A DNA stretch of 64,000 bases. It comes from Rutpela maculata. Taxonomy: Eukaryota > Arthropoda > Insecta > Coleoptera > Cerambycidae. Under the pieces are notes generated by a model that did no database searches, was not told where the DNA came from, and saw only the letters and a list, made by a program, of their open reading frames with translations. Of this stretch, positions 35,694-46,088 are shown in pieces (the stretch's first letter is position 1; each line of letters begins with the position of its first letter). The translations under genes and the position numbers were made by a program. Where the stretch lies: the NCBI GenBank assembly GCA_936432065.2, contig OW386285.2, positions 172,279,984 to 172,343,983 on the forward strand, given 5' to 3'.

Positions 35694-38382
35694 TACCCAA
35701 TTTTAAATACACAAATCGGTAATTTGAAATACTGCAAACACATTTGTATTTACGTGATTTTTGGCATATTTGAATATTACTTCAATTCCATAAACGCACA
35801 CATATAATTTTTCATGTTATTTCAAATTAACAATTTAAATTTATTTACATAGTGAATAAAACATTCCGGGTGACACATGGCTTAGTAGCATGCTTCTATA
35901 TTTGATTTTAACAACTTTTATCGAAAAGAACTTTGCAAAACTAGATTACCGCTAAAAAAAATGTATTTTTGAACATGTCAAACATTCCATTTACCAGGAA
36001 ATGGATTCAAAAGTAATAATTATTAAAAAAGCAGTGAGAGTTATAAATCTATATTTGGAAGAAATTAACATGTTAACAAAACTATAAAAAAATAAATAAA
36101 ATAAAAATCATCTGCTACACAATGGTGGAATGGATTTATTATTCACTTCACTTCATACATAAATAATGTACTAAGTAATATTCAGTTTATCTAAATTCGT
36201 GTAATTAAGTTAACCATATCTCAGAACTGAAGTATGGGACTCATAGCTACTATAAAATATTAATTTTCAAAATAAGAGCGAACATTATTCATCAAAGGAT
36301 TTCACATCTCGTCAAAAAATTTTGATTTTTTTACGAAATTACACCCTATTGAAATTTTATAAATAAAAAATCAAATTTCTCAACAAAATTTTAAATCTGC
36401 AGATATGTCCTTGTTCTGAAAAAAAGACTGATTTTTAAATTATTTTAGTAGTATTTTCACAAAAAGATGGGTTATGTGAGACAGCTCATGTTTTAACTAT
36501 TTGTCCCAAATTTAAATCGCAAATTTTTCTGAAAAACTTCTTAATTTGGTCTACATAGTCATACTTCAGTACTGAGACACGATTGACCTACATTTCATCC
36601 GGACGTCCCAGGCCGCAGCTTCTTTTGGAAGCATTTTAAATTCTTGTCTATTAGACTTTTTAAAAATATCTTTGGGCACAAAACTACATCTCGAAATTAA
36701 TGACATGAATTTAGATATACAGTGTAAAATATACAAAACGAAATTGTTAAATATTCATCCAATCTCTGTAACACAAAATAAGCTATAGTCGAGTAAATTC
36801 TAAGCTGGCACGTCCAAAGGTCGATTCATCATATAAACTAAGAGAATAAGACATACACAACTATGTCACTGCGATAGCTTTATGCGCATCACATATCAAA
36901 TCGTACGTCGTGTTACCGACTCTTACATACGCCACCTTAGAGTTTACCAGACTATATCTGTGGTGGCATAACATTCTATTTATGACAAAAAAAAAATCAA
37001 GATCAAGATAGCATTGTCAATACAAAGCAGTCCAGACGGTGGGACATTTTATAAATGTGTCGACAAACTTCGACTAGGCACAAGATTCACAAAATTTAAA
37101 TAAAAAAACATATTTGTAATTTTTTTTCGAAACTTTAAATTTGCTATATGTAGGTAAATATCATGGAAATATAATTACTCATGTAGAACAAAATTGTAAA
37201 TTGTGTTCAGTGGTGTAAAAATGGATAAAACTTGCAATAGTTCTAATTACTTCTATACAAAACTGAACAATATGAAAAAAACAATAAATTGAGATTATTT
37301 TTCATTGATGTGCTTAATATGTGTTGGAAATTACTTAGTTTCTAACAAAGGTTTATTTAGATTTTTTTATTAAATTGGTAAGTTCTATTCTTTGTCGTTT
37401 CTAAGAATACTTATGCAAAAACCTGTATAACAAATTCCCAATCAAACTAGACACACACACACTGGCTTTCCAGAAACCTACAGCTACAGACTCTAAGTGT
37501 CAAATGTTATTCCTCTGCACTCAAAAGATGCCTTGTGTTTCTTTTCCATCTTATGTCTCTGTTTTGCTAAGCGAAACCACTCTGATGTTACCTGCTCTAT
37601 TGTGTGTTGCATCACATATGAAAAACTTGCAACAAAAACTTCTGAAACAATGATAGCAATATTAATAAGATATTCATATAGTTATTGGTTAAAGTTCCTC
37701 ACCTTTTTTTTTACCGTGATAACCTCCAGGTCAACGCTTTAAATTATTCCAATAGCCCTTCCTGAGCATTTCGTAGCACATTCGTTAGTAAATAAATTAG
37801 TATCCTGAGAATTTTATCTCAAGAATTGCTTCTTTCCACTCTTTCTGGAATCAATATAATAATAATGTATATTTTTTAAAATACAATACCGTCAAATATA
37901 AGTAGGTAGTTTAGTTCGGAAAACTTCAGTTATAATATTATATAAGACATTGAAAATGAAAATGGTGATGGTTACTTCAAAAGTATCTAATTTAAAATGT
38001 CGTTTATTAACAGAGTAGGTATGGAATACTTAGAGAAAAACTGCTTTTAATTGTAAAAATATAATTTTCAGTTCAATAAAATATCATTTTCAGGAAAATT
38101 ATGATTGGCATTAGTTATCTACATTTTCAATTGAATTTCTACACACTGATGATTCGTGACAGGATAAATGACTAAGTGACTTTACCTTTTTTAATTTTTC
38201 AACAATTATTTTGTTAAATATCTTTTCTTTCTATATTTTGATTTGAGGTTAGAATTGAAAAAGTCATATTTGTATTTGATAGACATAAAAATTATAATAT
38301 ATTTTATATACCTGCTTATCTTCAATGCACACTGATCACCAATATTAACAATTGACATAGAAAAAATATATATATTGTATAT
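35694..38382. other. Non-coding interval inside the CCCAGCAAAC element
   Basis: AT-rich, with no ORF above 82 codons having a recognisable domain and no RNA gene found. 36780-36960 is less AT-biased and looks low-copy, but shows no feature. Confidence 0.5.
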
Positions 38383-38414
38383 AATGTAGTTAATATTCAT
38401 GGATAAAATATATA
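38383..38414 (+). repeat. 32-nt inverted flank of the LINE pair, left copy
   Basis: The 32 nt starting AATGTAGTTAATATTCATGG and ending in (TA)n are perfectly inverted at 42669-42700. The two copies bracket the head-to-head LINEs. Confidence 0.85.
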
Positions 38415-41400
38415 TATATATATATATATCTTAGAAATAGAAGAAATAGAAATAGAAAATTTATTGGTGCCAAGAAACAAGAGTTTTACACAAGTCAAAA
38501 AAACAAAGGGTTCATAAATACAATACAATACATGCATATACAAACAAAATACAATATAAATATAAAATAATAATACAATGAGTTGTATATTCTCTCAAGG
38601 TATTAAAATTGCCAGTCTGAAAAATCATTATTATAAAAATCTTCCATAGAATAGAAACATTTGGATATAAGATATTTTTTTGTTACATATTTAAAACTTT
38701 TAGAAGGCAACAGTTTCACAGGGGATGGTAGCAGGTTAAATAACTTCGGACCAAAATATGATATTCCGGATCTAGTTTTATGTACTCTGTGGAAGTCTAT
38801 GTAAATATTTGCTTTATGTCTTGTATCGTATGAGTGAATTTCTTCATGAGTTACGTAATTTGGTAGGTTATCTTTAACATATAAGAGACACTGTAAGATA
38901 TATAGTGATGGTACTGTGAGAATTTTCAGATCAATATAAGATTGTCTACAATCTTCTCTATACCCTAGCTTATTTATAATTCGTACTGCCTTCCTTTGTA
39001 ATCCAAAAACGCGTTTCATGTTTGGAGCGTGACCCCAAGCATGAATTGCATATGATATTTTTGATTGAATAAGTGCATGGTAAGTTATTAAGAGTACTTG
39101 CTTGGACACTATTAATGACATATTTCTAATTGCATAGATACAAGGAGTTAACTTATTACATAGTTTATCAATGTGAGAGTTCCATGAGAGCTTAGGGTCA
39201 ATATGTACCCCAAGAAATTTTACAGACTCTGGATTATTATTTACTCCCATATTACCTAAACTAAAAAACATGATTTCAGTTTTAGTAGCATTTAAGCTTA
39301 ATCGATTCGCGACAAACCAAGCAGAGACCCTTGATCGTGTCTGTTCCAATTGTAACTGCAGTTCATTGCGATTTTCATTTTTATTAATTGTTGTTGCATC
39401 ATCCGCGAAGAGAATGAAGTCGGCTCTTGGGTCGGCAAGCACCAAGTCGTTGACGTATATGAGGAATAATACTGGTCCCAGCACCGACCCCTGTGGTACT
39501 CCATGTTCTAGTGTCCTCATCTGAGAAAGATTATTACCAGTTTCTACTAGTTGCGTGCGACTCATTAGATATGACTGCATTAAGTTCACACTTGCATCAG
39601 AAAATTTATAAAAACTAAGTTTTTTTATAAGTATACTAGGACAAACACAGTCAAAAGCCTTGCTTAGATCGCAAAACAAAGCCCCTGCGCAACATCCTGT
39701 CTCATATCCAATGTTTATGACTTCCGCTAGTTTGTTGATAGCCATAGTGGTTGAGCGTGCATTACGAAAACCATACTGATTTTTATTAAACAGACTATTT
39801 CCTTCAAAAAAAGAACATATTCTGAATTTTAGGGCTTTTTCAAAAACTTTTGCTATGATTGGAATGAGCGAAATTGGTCGGTAGTTATCAAGTAAATTTG
39901 TGGGACCTTTTTTGTGTATTGGCACAACCCGGGAAATTTTAAAGGCTTTTGGGAAGATGGAATGTCTTATACATAAGTTAAATAACTTTGTAAGAGGAAT
40001 AACAATGATATTGGCTATACTCTTAAGTATCTTAGTGTTAAGGTTATAATAATCTTTACTATTTTTGTTTTTTAAATTGAATATTATGTCCCTAACTTCA
40101 ATAAAAGTTATTTCACTGAAAATAAATTCTCGCAGGCCTGCGTGAGATATTGTATTAGCATTATTATATAGAAATTCTTCTGCGGTAAAGTCACTATCAG
40201 GCAGCTCATCAATAATATTCTTAGCAATATCTGCAAAGAAATTATTGAAATCATCTGGACTTATGCTGCTGTCTGCCGTTCGATTTTTTGGCTGCGTATT
40301 CGTATTTGCTCGTACCACCTGCCAGATCGCTTTAGATTTATTAGAATGACTTTTAATGTACGTATCATTAGCTTTGAGTTTAGCATTTCCGAGTGCAATG
40401 TTATATTTTTTCCTATATTTTTGCATTATTTCTCTGAGTTCCGGAGAGTTAGTAGCTTTTACGGTTTCCTGCATAAAGTGTAAAATATCTCTCATATCAC
40501 TTAGTTCCTTGGTGAACCAGGTCGTGCAAGGTATATTGCTTTGTTTGTATGTTTTTTCTGGAAAGGCCAGATCAACTGCATTGCTCAAGAAAGTCATAAA
40601 CATTTCAGATTTAATTTCAATATTTATATTTGGATCGTCAATGAAATCCCAACATATATTCCCTACAAGATTGTTTAGAGTAAGTAAACCCTCATCTGTT
40701 ACAGGTCTGTGCTTAAAATTTGTAATATTGTCATTTTCGGTACTGTTCATATGAAAGTTAATTGTAATGGCCAGATGATCTGATAAATTTGTGTCAATTT
40801 GAGAAGTTTGAAAAGTACTTTGTAAGTTTGTTAAGAAGTTGTCCAAACAAGAATTCCCTCTAGTATTTGCATCTATTGTTATAAACAAACCATACATTTT
40901 TATTAAATCAGTAAAGGTGACAGTATGATAATTATTTTTATTGTTGAAGTTTATATTAAAGTCACCATTTATTATGACAGTATATTGTTTATACCTACTG
41001 ATAATGTTTAAAGCCTTTGTAAGTGTATCGAGAAAGGTGTTGAAATCACCTAATGGAGATCGATATATAGTAATTATTAATAGCTTATGTTTCTCAGATT
41101 GTACCGCACATATTTCACAGTGGATCTCAGTTGATAGCAGACATATATCCTCCCTTCTAGCGAAGTCATTTGCAATCTTGCGATTGATTAATACTGCTAC
41201 ACCCCCATGAATATGAAGCTTCCTACAAAAATAACTAATAACATCGTAATTGTTAAGTTTAGTTTGAGTAATTTCATTTTGAGACATCCAATGTTCGCTT
41301 AGGCAGATGACATCGTAAATATGGTTTTGTGCTTCAAATTCCATCTTCTTGTTTCGAAGAGATTGAATATTTAGATGAAAAATTGAGAAATTTTTAGTGG
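38415..41400 (-). mobile_element. LINE A, non-LTR retrotransposon, minus strand
   Basis: Holds an endonuclease-RT ORF, a 3' UTR (38602-38430) and a tail of TCTATTTCTATTTC type running into (TA)n. The 5' end is cut at about 41400, where it meets LINE B head to head. Gene order and motifs fit the CR1/Jockey group; the clade was not determined. Confidence 0.9.
38603..41344 (-). CDS. LINE A ORF2: endonuclease and reverse transcriptase
   Basis: Open for 913 codons. It nicks target DNA and primes reverse transcription from the nick. An N-terminal EEP-type endonuclease shows LSEHW (near residue 16), GDFN at 127-130 and SDH at 188-190. RT follows with NQYGFR, FCDLSKAFD, GVPQGSVLGPVLF and FADD at 646-649. 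The C-terminal thumb region has LGVHIDPKLSW and LQRKAVRIINKLGY. The frame is open upstream of the first Met (LNIQSLRNKK) to about 41395, so the true N-terminus of the domain is slightly cut and the Met is not the native start. No internal stop or frameshift. ORF1 is absent, so the copy is 5'-truncated, but the enzyme looks intact. Confidence 0.92.
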   Translation of the reverse strand: MEFEAQNHIYDVICLSEHWMSQNEITQTKLNNYDVISYFCRKLHIHGGVAVLINRKIANDFARREDICLLSTEIHCEICAVQSEKHKLLIITIYRSPLGDFNTFLDTLTKALNIISRYKQYTVIINGDFNINFNNKNNYHTVTFTDLIKMYGLFITIDANTRGNSCLDNFLTNLQSTFQTSQIDTNLSDHLAITINFHMNSTENDNITNFKHRPVTDEGLLTLNNLVGNICWDFIDDPNINIEIKSEMFMTFLSNAVDLAFPEKTYKQSNIPCTTWFTKELSDMRDILHFMQETVKATNSPELREIMQKYRKKYNIALGNAKLKANDTYIKSHSNKSKAIWQVVRANTNTQPKNRTADSSISPDDFNNFFADIAKNIIDELPDSDFTAEEFLYNNANTISHAGLREFIFSEITFIEVRDIIFNLKNKNSKDYYNLNTKILKSIANIIVIPLTKLFNLCIRHSIFPKAFKISRVVPIHKKGPTNLLDNYRPISLIPIIAKVFEKALKFRICSFFEGNSLFNKNQYGFRNARSTTMAINKLAEVINIGYETGCCAGALFCDLSKAFDCVCPSILIKKLSFYKFSDASVNLMQSYLMSRTQLVETGNNLSQMRTLEHGVPQGSVLGPVLFLIYVNDLVLADPRADFILFADDATTINKNENRNELQLQLEQTRSRVSAWFVANRLSLNATKTEIMFFSLGNMGVNNNPESVKFLGVHIDPKLSWNSHIDKLCNKLTPCIYAIRNMSLIVSKQVLLITYHALIQSKISYAIHAWGHAPNMKRVFGLQRKAVRIINKLGYREDCRQSYIDLKILTVPSLYILQCLLYVKDNLPNYVTHEEIHSYDTRHKANIYIDFHRVHKTRSGISYFGPKLFNLLPSPVKLLPSKSFKYVTKKYLISKCFYSMEDFYNNDFSDWQF

Positions 41401-42662
41401 TCGGAAAATGGTTGTAAAGTTGTCAGACAATACCTCAAAAATTCATGATGTTAAATTGGGCGTTCCCCAAGGTTCAGTTCTCGGCCCACTGTTGTTTGGT
41501 TTATATGTGAATGACCTTCCATTTAACATTACAAATGGTAAAGTCACAATGTTTGCAGATGATATGACAATAACTGTTTCAGCAAAAACTCCCGAGGAAA
41601 TTCAGCTTGTGGCAAAGATAGTTGTAGAAGAATTAAATATATGGTGTGATAGAAATAAGTTAATATTGAACAACAAAAAAACTGTCTGTTTAAACTTTCA
41701 CCTACAAAAACCCCTCCAAGAGGACCTGCTATCTATGATAAATATAAAGTTTGCAAATGATGTTAAGTTTTTAGGTACCTACTTGGACAAAAGATTGTCA
41801 TGGAGCTCTCAAATTGAGCATGTCTGCAAGCAGCTCAATAAGGGATTTTTTGATATCCTCCAGCTCAAAAACTCGATGAATGAGCAGGTACTCTTGGACG
41901 TCTATTACTCTTTATGCTATTCATGTATCTCATACAGCATTACATCTTGGGGTAGTGCAATTGAAATGAACAGAGTATTTATAGCACAAAAAAGAGTTGT
42001 GAGACATATTTGGGTTGAAATATAGGGAAAGTTGTAGAGAAATTTTTAAACAAAAAAAATTTTTAACTGTTCCTAGCATATTTATTTTAAAATGCGTCAC
42101 ATTGTTCATTAAACTTAAAGACAAGTTCACAACGTTGTCTTCAAGTCATAACTACAACACTAGACATGGTGACCTTATTTCTATTCCCAACCACAAAACT
42201 AGTAAGTTCAAACATTGTTTTTATTATAATTGTATAATTTGTTACAACGCTTTACCAAATGAAATTCGCAGCATAAAAAATTGTCATAAATTAGTGAAGG
42301 AAACAAAAAATTTTCTCCTTGAAAATGGGTACTATAATTTACAAGAATTTCTCTATAGAAACTAATACAGTTTATACCTTGCTTGAAGATTAGTTTTATT
42401 ATTGTTTTTTTTCTCTTCTTCATTCCATTTAACAATATAAATATTTATGACTAATTACATGTCTCTCATTAAATTTGGGCGTGAGCGGTGATTATTTACT
42501 TATCTTTATTATAAGTATTTTATATATATATATGTATATTGTATTTGTTTATTTATTGACTTGTATTTTTTAATTTTTAAATGTTATTCTGAATTGACTT
42601 GCCATATGTACAGTAATTGTATCATCTTGTGGTTAATAAATTATCTATCTATCTATCTATAT
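41400..42662 (+). mobile_element. LINE B, 5'-truncated, plus strand
   Basis: Begins inside the RT domain at the junction with LINE A and ends with a 3' UTR and a (TATC)n/(AT)n tail at about 42637-42662. Protein motifs differ from LINE A, so the two are separate families and not halves of one twin-primed insertion. Confidence 0.85.
41408..42362 (+). pseudogene. LINE B reverse transcriptase, C-terminal half, frameshifted
   Basis: Starts just before motif LGVPQGSVLGPLLF, then FADDMTITV (the active-site Asp pair), KFLGTYLDKRLSW, and the C-terminal segment with YNTRH and YNALPNEIRS. The frame breaks at about 42005, where a 1-nt loss ends the first frame at 42025 and the rest continues from 42015 to 42362 in another frame. 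The first half of RT and the endonuclease are missing. Inactive remnant. Confidence 0.9.
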
Positions 42663-42668
42663 ATATAA

Positions 42669-42700
42669 TATATATTTTATCCATGAATATTAACTACATT
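42669..42700 (-). repeat. 32-nt inverted flank of the LINE pair, right copy
   Basis: Perfect inverse of 38383-38414. TPRT duplications are direct, so this is either an older palindrome or a product of rearrangement. Confidence 0.85.
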
Positions 42701-43073
42701 TAAATCGAGGAGCACAGACAAAACAACTGTAGTTTCTACACAACGATCCTGGGACGTTGAGCAGACACGAGCAAAATGGCCTCCGCCGAATGTCAGAGTC
42801 TGCCGCCCTACCACAAACGTTTTTAAATATAAATTTACCAAACTTCAACATAATAGTTATACTATTTTTATTATTTAAGTTATATATTCATTATAAGAGT
42901 TTTTATGTAACAAAAATATTATTAAACCAAACATTGTTATATAACTTTGTTATATTGGCTGAACTTTAAATGTTACAAAATTATTATATTACTAAGACAT
43001 AACATTAATAAATACTGTTAATGTAACCCATTACTACCAGGTTATATAATATCAATAAGTTTTGTTTGCTGGG

Positions 43074-43551
43074 AATATGTAGTGCCATATCGTATACCTA
43101 TTTGAAAAAATTAGAAAAAAAGGAGCCAGCTTTATCCACACAAAGATCGACAAAAAAACTCATTTTCAATTGCATTTTTACTGCATTATCAATTACTGCA
43201 CGAAGAATGTTATTAAGCATATTGTAGACCAAACACATTTGTTTTCTTTTAATGCACTTGTATATAAATTGATAAGTTGATAGTTGAATTCTAACCTTGC
43301 AACCAGTTCTTTATTCTTGTTTCCAGTCATTTTACGGCCAGGATACTTGAGCTAGCGCCTTAATTGAGCGCAAGTGTGTTCTTCCACAATGTTGTGTACT
43401 AATTTTGCACCGTCAATCACACTTTCGTCTAAATTAATGTGAAAAAATGATACCAGTCCAACCATTTTGACAATCCAAGTGTCCGAACATTTCATAGTTC
43501 CCGCAAACAAACGTAGAGGCAGCACATGCGCGATTCTATGATGAAAAGGTC
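43074..43551 (-). repeat. Right arm of the foldback, with the mirrored SAP-like exon
   Basis: Inverse of 34447-34966. It preserves most of the coding sequence of the SAP-like exon on the minus strand. It lacks the palindromic MITE, so it shows the empty site for that insertion. Confidence 0.85.
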
Positions 43552-44617
43552 GTGTGCGCGTGACGTCACAGAGCTGAGACCTTAGGAAAACAAACCGCTG
43601 TCATTGCTGTCAAATGGCAACTGACAACATAAGAATTGAAAGTTTCCATAATATTAGAGTTTTTATGGACATTATATCACACAAAATGGCAAGTTTTTGT
43701 TGTATTATTAGTTGTGGCAGTGACGCAATCCGAGACAACATCAGTTTTTATAAAATAACGTCGATTTACAGCCAGAAGAGGTTAGGATTAAAAGATTCCA
43801 AGCAATTAAAAGGAATTATTTTACTGGGATATTCCAAGCATTTTATTAATGGTAAGTTGTTGCTTGTTAATTTAAGACTTTGATTTTTAGTGTGGATTTA
43901 TGCTATAGGAAAGACGGCCGTAATTCAAGACCACGATGATCCATCCAGTTTGGTGTTCTCTGTTAATATGGGATACAACTTAAAACCCAAATGTGAAACT
44001 AAAAGTGCTTGTGATAATAATAACTACTGTTAAAGGAAACATTAATTTGTATGTTAGCAATTATTCATTAAGCAATATTTAATTAGGTAGCATATATTGA
44101 AAAAAAAGGTTGATCATCGACAACCAATTCTTACCTTTGCAAAAAGCTTTTATCCTGTAAATTTCTTGGAGAGTACTGATTTCACCCAACCACAAATAGT
44201 TTCAAGATTTTTGAATGCCTTGGCTCATCTTTTTGTCTATGCATTTCTCACAAAAACCAAGTCATTCACAATATCCCTTTGTGAAATATTATGAAATACA
44301 CTAATATTTGTACTGAAGTCATCATTTCTCAAAATATAAGCGATTTAATTCGATGACACCAACTTTTTCCATACATTTCCTCTACATTATGAGACGATTT
44401 CGTAAAATATAAACTTATCTCCATATTCATGAACAAAATTTCCTAGACACAATGATTAAGGATAGTTGTGGATGTTAAATAATCCAAAATTAAGTTTTAA
44501 AATATCACAAAAATGGCAAAATATACTTTAAAACAACACGTTTAATCGGCATGTCACTTAATGACAGCTGTTTGTTTTCCTAAGGTCTCAGAATCTGTGA
44601 CGTCAGCGCACGCGACC
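43548..44617. mobile_element. THAP-encoding TIR element, 1070 bp
   Basis: Left TIR begins GGTCGTGTGCGCGTGACGTC and the right end is the inverse of GGTCGCGTGCGCTGACGTC. The match continues through CTGAGACCTTAGGAAAACAA to about 90 bp. Each TIR contains TGACGTCA (43561, 44598). It holds one small two-exon THAP gene. P elements and some other DNA transposons carry THAP domains in their transposases. No 8-bp TSD could be matched, so assignment to the P superfamily is not made. Confidence 0.75.
43614..44032 (+). CDS. THAP-domain-only protein, two exons (predicted)
   Basis: Exon 1 runs from an ATG at 43614 (or the in-frame ATG at 43686, starting MASFCCIISCGS) to 43852. A GTAAGT donor lies at 43853 and a CTATAG acceptor ends at 43909. 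The intron is 57 bp. Exon 2 (43910-44032) is in frame and ends in TAA. The joined product has the parts of a THAP zinc finger: N-terminal cysteines (CCIISC), SKHFIN before the junction, then GKTAVIQDHDDPSS and a closing MGYN, as in THAP sequences of insect transposons. No catalytic domain follows, so it could bind DNA but not transpose. Possibly a repressor-like derivative or the stump of a transposase gene. Splice sites are predicted by eye. Confidence 0.6.
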
Positions 44618-44618
44618 T

Positions 44619-45012
44619 ATAGGCCAGTCCAACACGCTGTCACTTTGCTTTGTTTGTACTACAGCAGCCATCTTTTGTTGGTAAGTTAGGGTTTTTGTCA
44701 GGCCTAAAGGGCACCATACACGTTCAGCAATAATGTCATTCCAGCAGATCATTACAGAAACATCATTACTAAAAATTTCCCCGTCATTCCCTGTCATTAT
44801 TTTTCACACCTTATTTATCCATTATTTAAGAAAAAAGCATATCTAGCTATAATTATTGAATTAAGTATGATTGAAAAAAGCGAAAATTCAGGTAATGAAA
44901 TTACTGAACGTGTATGGTGCCCTTTAGGCCTGTGGAAAACCCTAACTTACCAACAAAAGATGGCTGCTGTAGTACAAACAAAGCAAAGTGACAGCGTGTT
45001 GGACTGGCCTAT
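44619..45012. mobile_element. Near-perfect palindromic MITE, 394 bp
   Basis: ATAGGCCAGTCC at the left and its inverse at the right, with almost unbroken pairing for about 150 bp on each side, including ACTACAGCAGCCATCTTTTG and its mirror. The centre is near 44816. It directly abuts the THAP element. ORF 44603-44797 is a by-product. Confidence 0.85.
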
Positions 45013-45019
45013 TGCATGT

Positions 45020-45860
45020 TGATGATGTCAACGTGCACTGTGGTGTTTGTAAAACAATGATTGATTTTTAAAAAAAGTGCAACTTTGATTACCATGTTAA
45101 TTTGATGAAACATATATCGAATATTAAAGCCTTAAATGTGGATGAATTCAAGTTAGATTTAATGAATTTCATGATTTCATCCGGTATCAGCTCAACCGTT
45201 CGCATTTTAGACAATTTTTAGAAAAATACACGAATTTCAAGCTCCCAGATAAATCATATCTTCGGAAATTCTATCTTAAAGAAGAATGTGACAAGAGGTT
45301 GGAGAAAATTCTTCAAAATAAATAAATAAATACGTCTGAGTATTGAGGAAGCGAAAGATGCAACAGGCCGTCAATAATTAATATCCTTTTATGAGGTTTA
45401 GTTAAAGGAGAAGCTATGAAACCACGTTTGGTGTTTAGATTTATTTCCCGATGTGAATGACTTAATTTCAGAAATGAAAAATTTTTTCTTGGCCGCACTT
45501 GGCTGCAGGCGGCAAAAGATTTTTGAAAAAGCAACGCTAAAGACAGAACTTGAATATATAAACACTAATTTTAATGTTATAGTAAATGTCATAAAATATC
45601 TACAATGCCCTGTGTTGTTAATTCATCAATCTCTGCAAAAAAATAGTTCGATATTCGACAAACTCGAGGAAGCAGAGGGAATAAAAAGTCTTAAAATGTA
45701 CCACAAATTGAATCAAACGTTCTCGAAAAACCCTGGATTTGAAGGAATTGCAAAAATTAGCAAACTTTTAGAGGGTAATCTGGGTAATACCGACATGCAA
45801 CATGGCAATAGAGTGACAAAGTTGTTTACATTTTGTGTCTTCCAAAAACGTGTTTAAATA
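45020..45860 (+). pseudogene. hAT transposase relic (CGGBP1-like), 5' part
   Basis: Degraded frames spell a BED-like zinc finger (VHCGVCKTMIDF, then YHVNLMKH), then stretches typical of CGGBP1-type hAT transposases: KYTNFKLPDKSYLRKFYLKE in one frame, NIINILL and GEAMKPRL around 45385-45430, and a longer open piece at 45453-45857 with NPGFEGIAKISKLLEGN. There are many stops and frameshifts, and a central segment holding the first catalytic residues seems deleted. The 3' part lies 10 kb away at 56434-56560 because a LINE inserted between them. Family assignment is by pattern memory, not search. Confidence 0.7.
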
Positions 45861-46088
45861 TAATATTTAAAAGCAAAATTTGTAAAAATTCTGTTCAGCC
45901 AATTATTTAAAGTGCTAAGCCTTCGGATATTAAAGTTAGTTTCATCAGATGAGCGAAAAAACAGCAATAACCACGAAAAATTCTATCTACTAAAGCCAAG
46001 CCAAGCCAAGTCGAACTTTCGTTTGTTGTGAAGCCAATAAATCAGGCAGTGTTGCCAGATTCACTTAGATTTCTGATTTCTGAAGATA

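Larger units (their letters stand above)
35123..43073. mobile_element. Element with CCCAGCAAAC ends, swollen by two LINEs
   Basis: CCCAGCAAAC at 35123-35132 and its inverse at 43064-43073. Inside both ends the word TTATATAAC and variants recur at high density (35140-35410 and 42930-43060), resembling a subterminal array. No TSD: the flanks are part of the inverted arms. Inside lie a palindromic MITE (35431-35693), about 2.7 kb of non-coding DNA, two LINEs (38415-42660) and their inverted 32-nt flanks. No transposase seen. The ends resemble CCCAAGCAGC of the element at 30719. Confidence 0.6.
34447..43551. mobile_element. Foldback structure with about 500-bp arms carrying a SAP-like exon
   Basis: The left arm (34447-34966) and right arm (43074-43551) are inverted copies starting GACCTTTTCATCAT and meeting elements with CCCAGCAAAC ends at their inner edges. 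The left arm is interrupted at its inner edge by a palindromic MITE (34967-35122). The left outer end touches the TSD of the hAT-like element; the right outer end overlaps the GGTC start of the THAP element. No TSD for the whole structure could be found. Confidence 0.7.

Noticed and set aside
38415..42662. Twin-primed inversion of a single LINE
   Set aside because: The RT sequences on the two strands differ in motif residues (FADDATT against FADDMTI) and overlap in the domain they cover, so they are two elements.
43540..44625. P-element assignment of the THAP element by an 8-bp TSD
   Set aside because: GATGAAAA and TATAGGCC do not match, and there is no catalytic domain.
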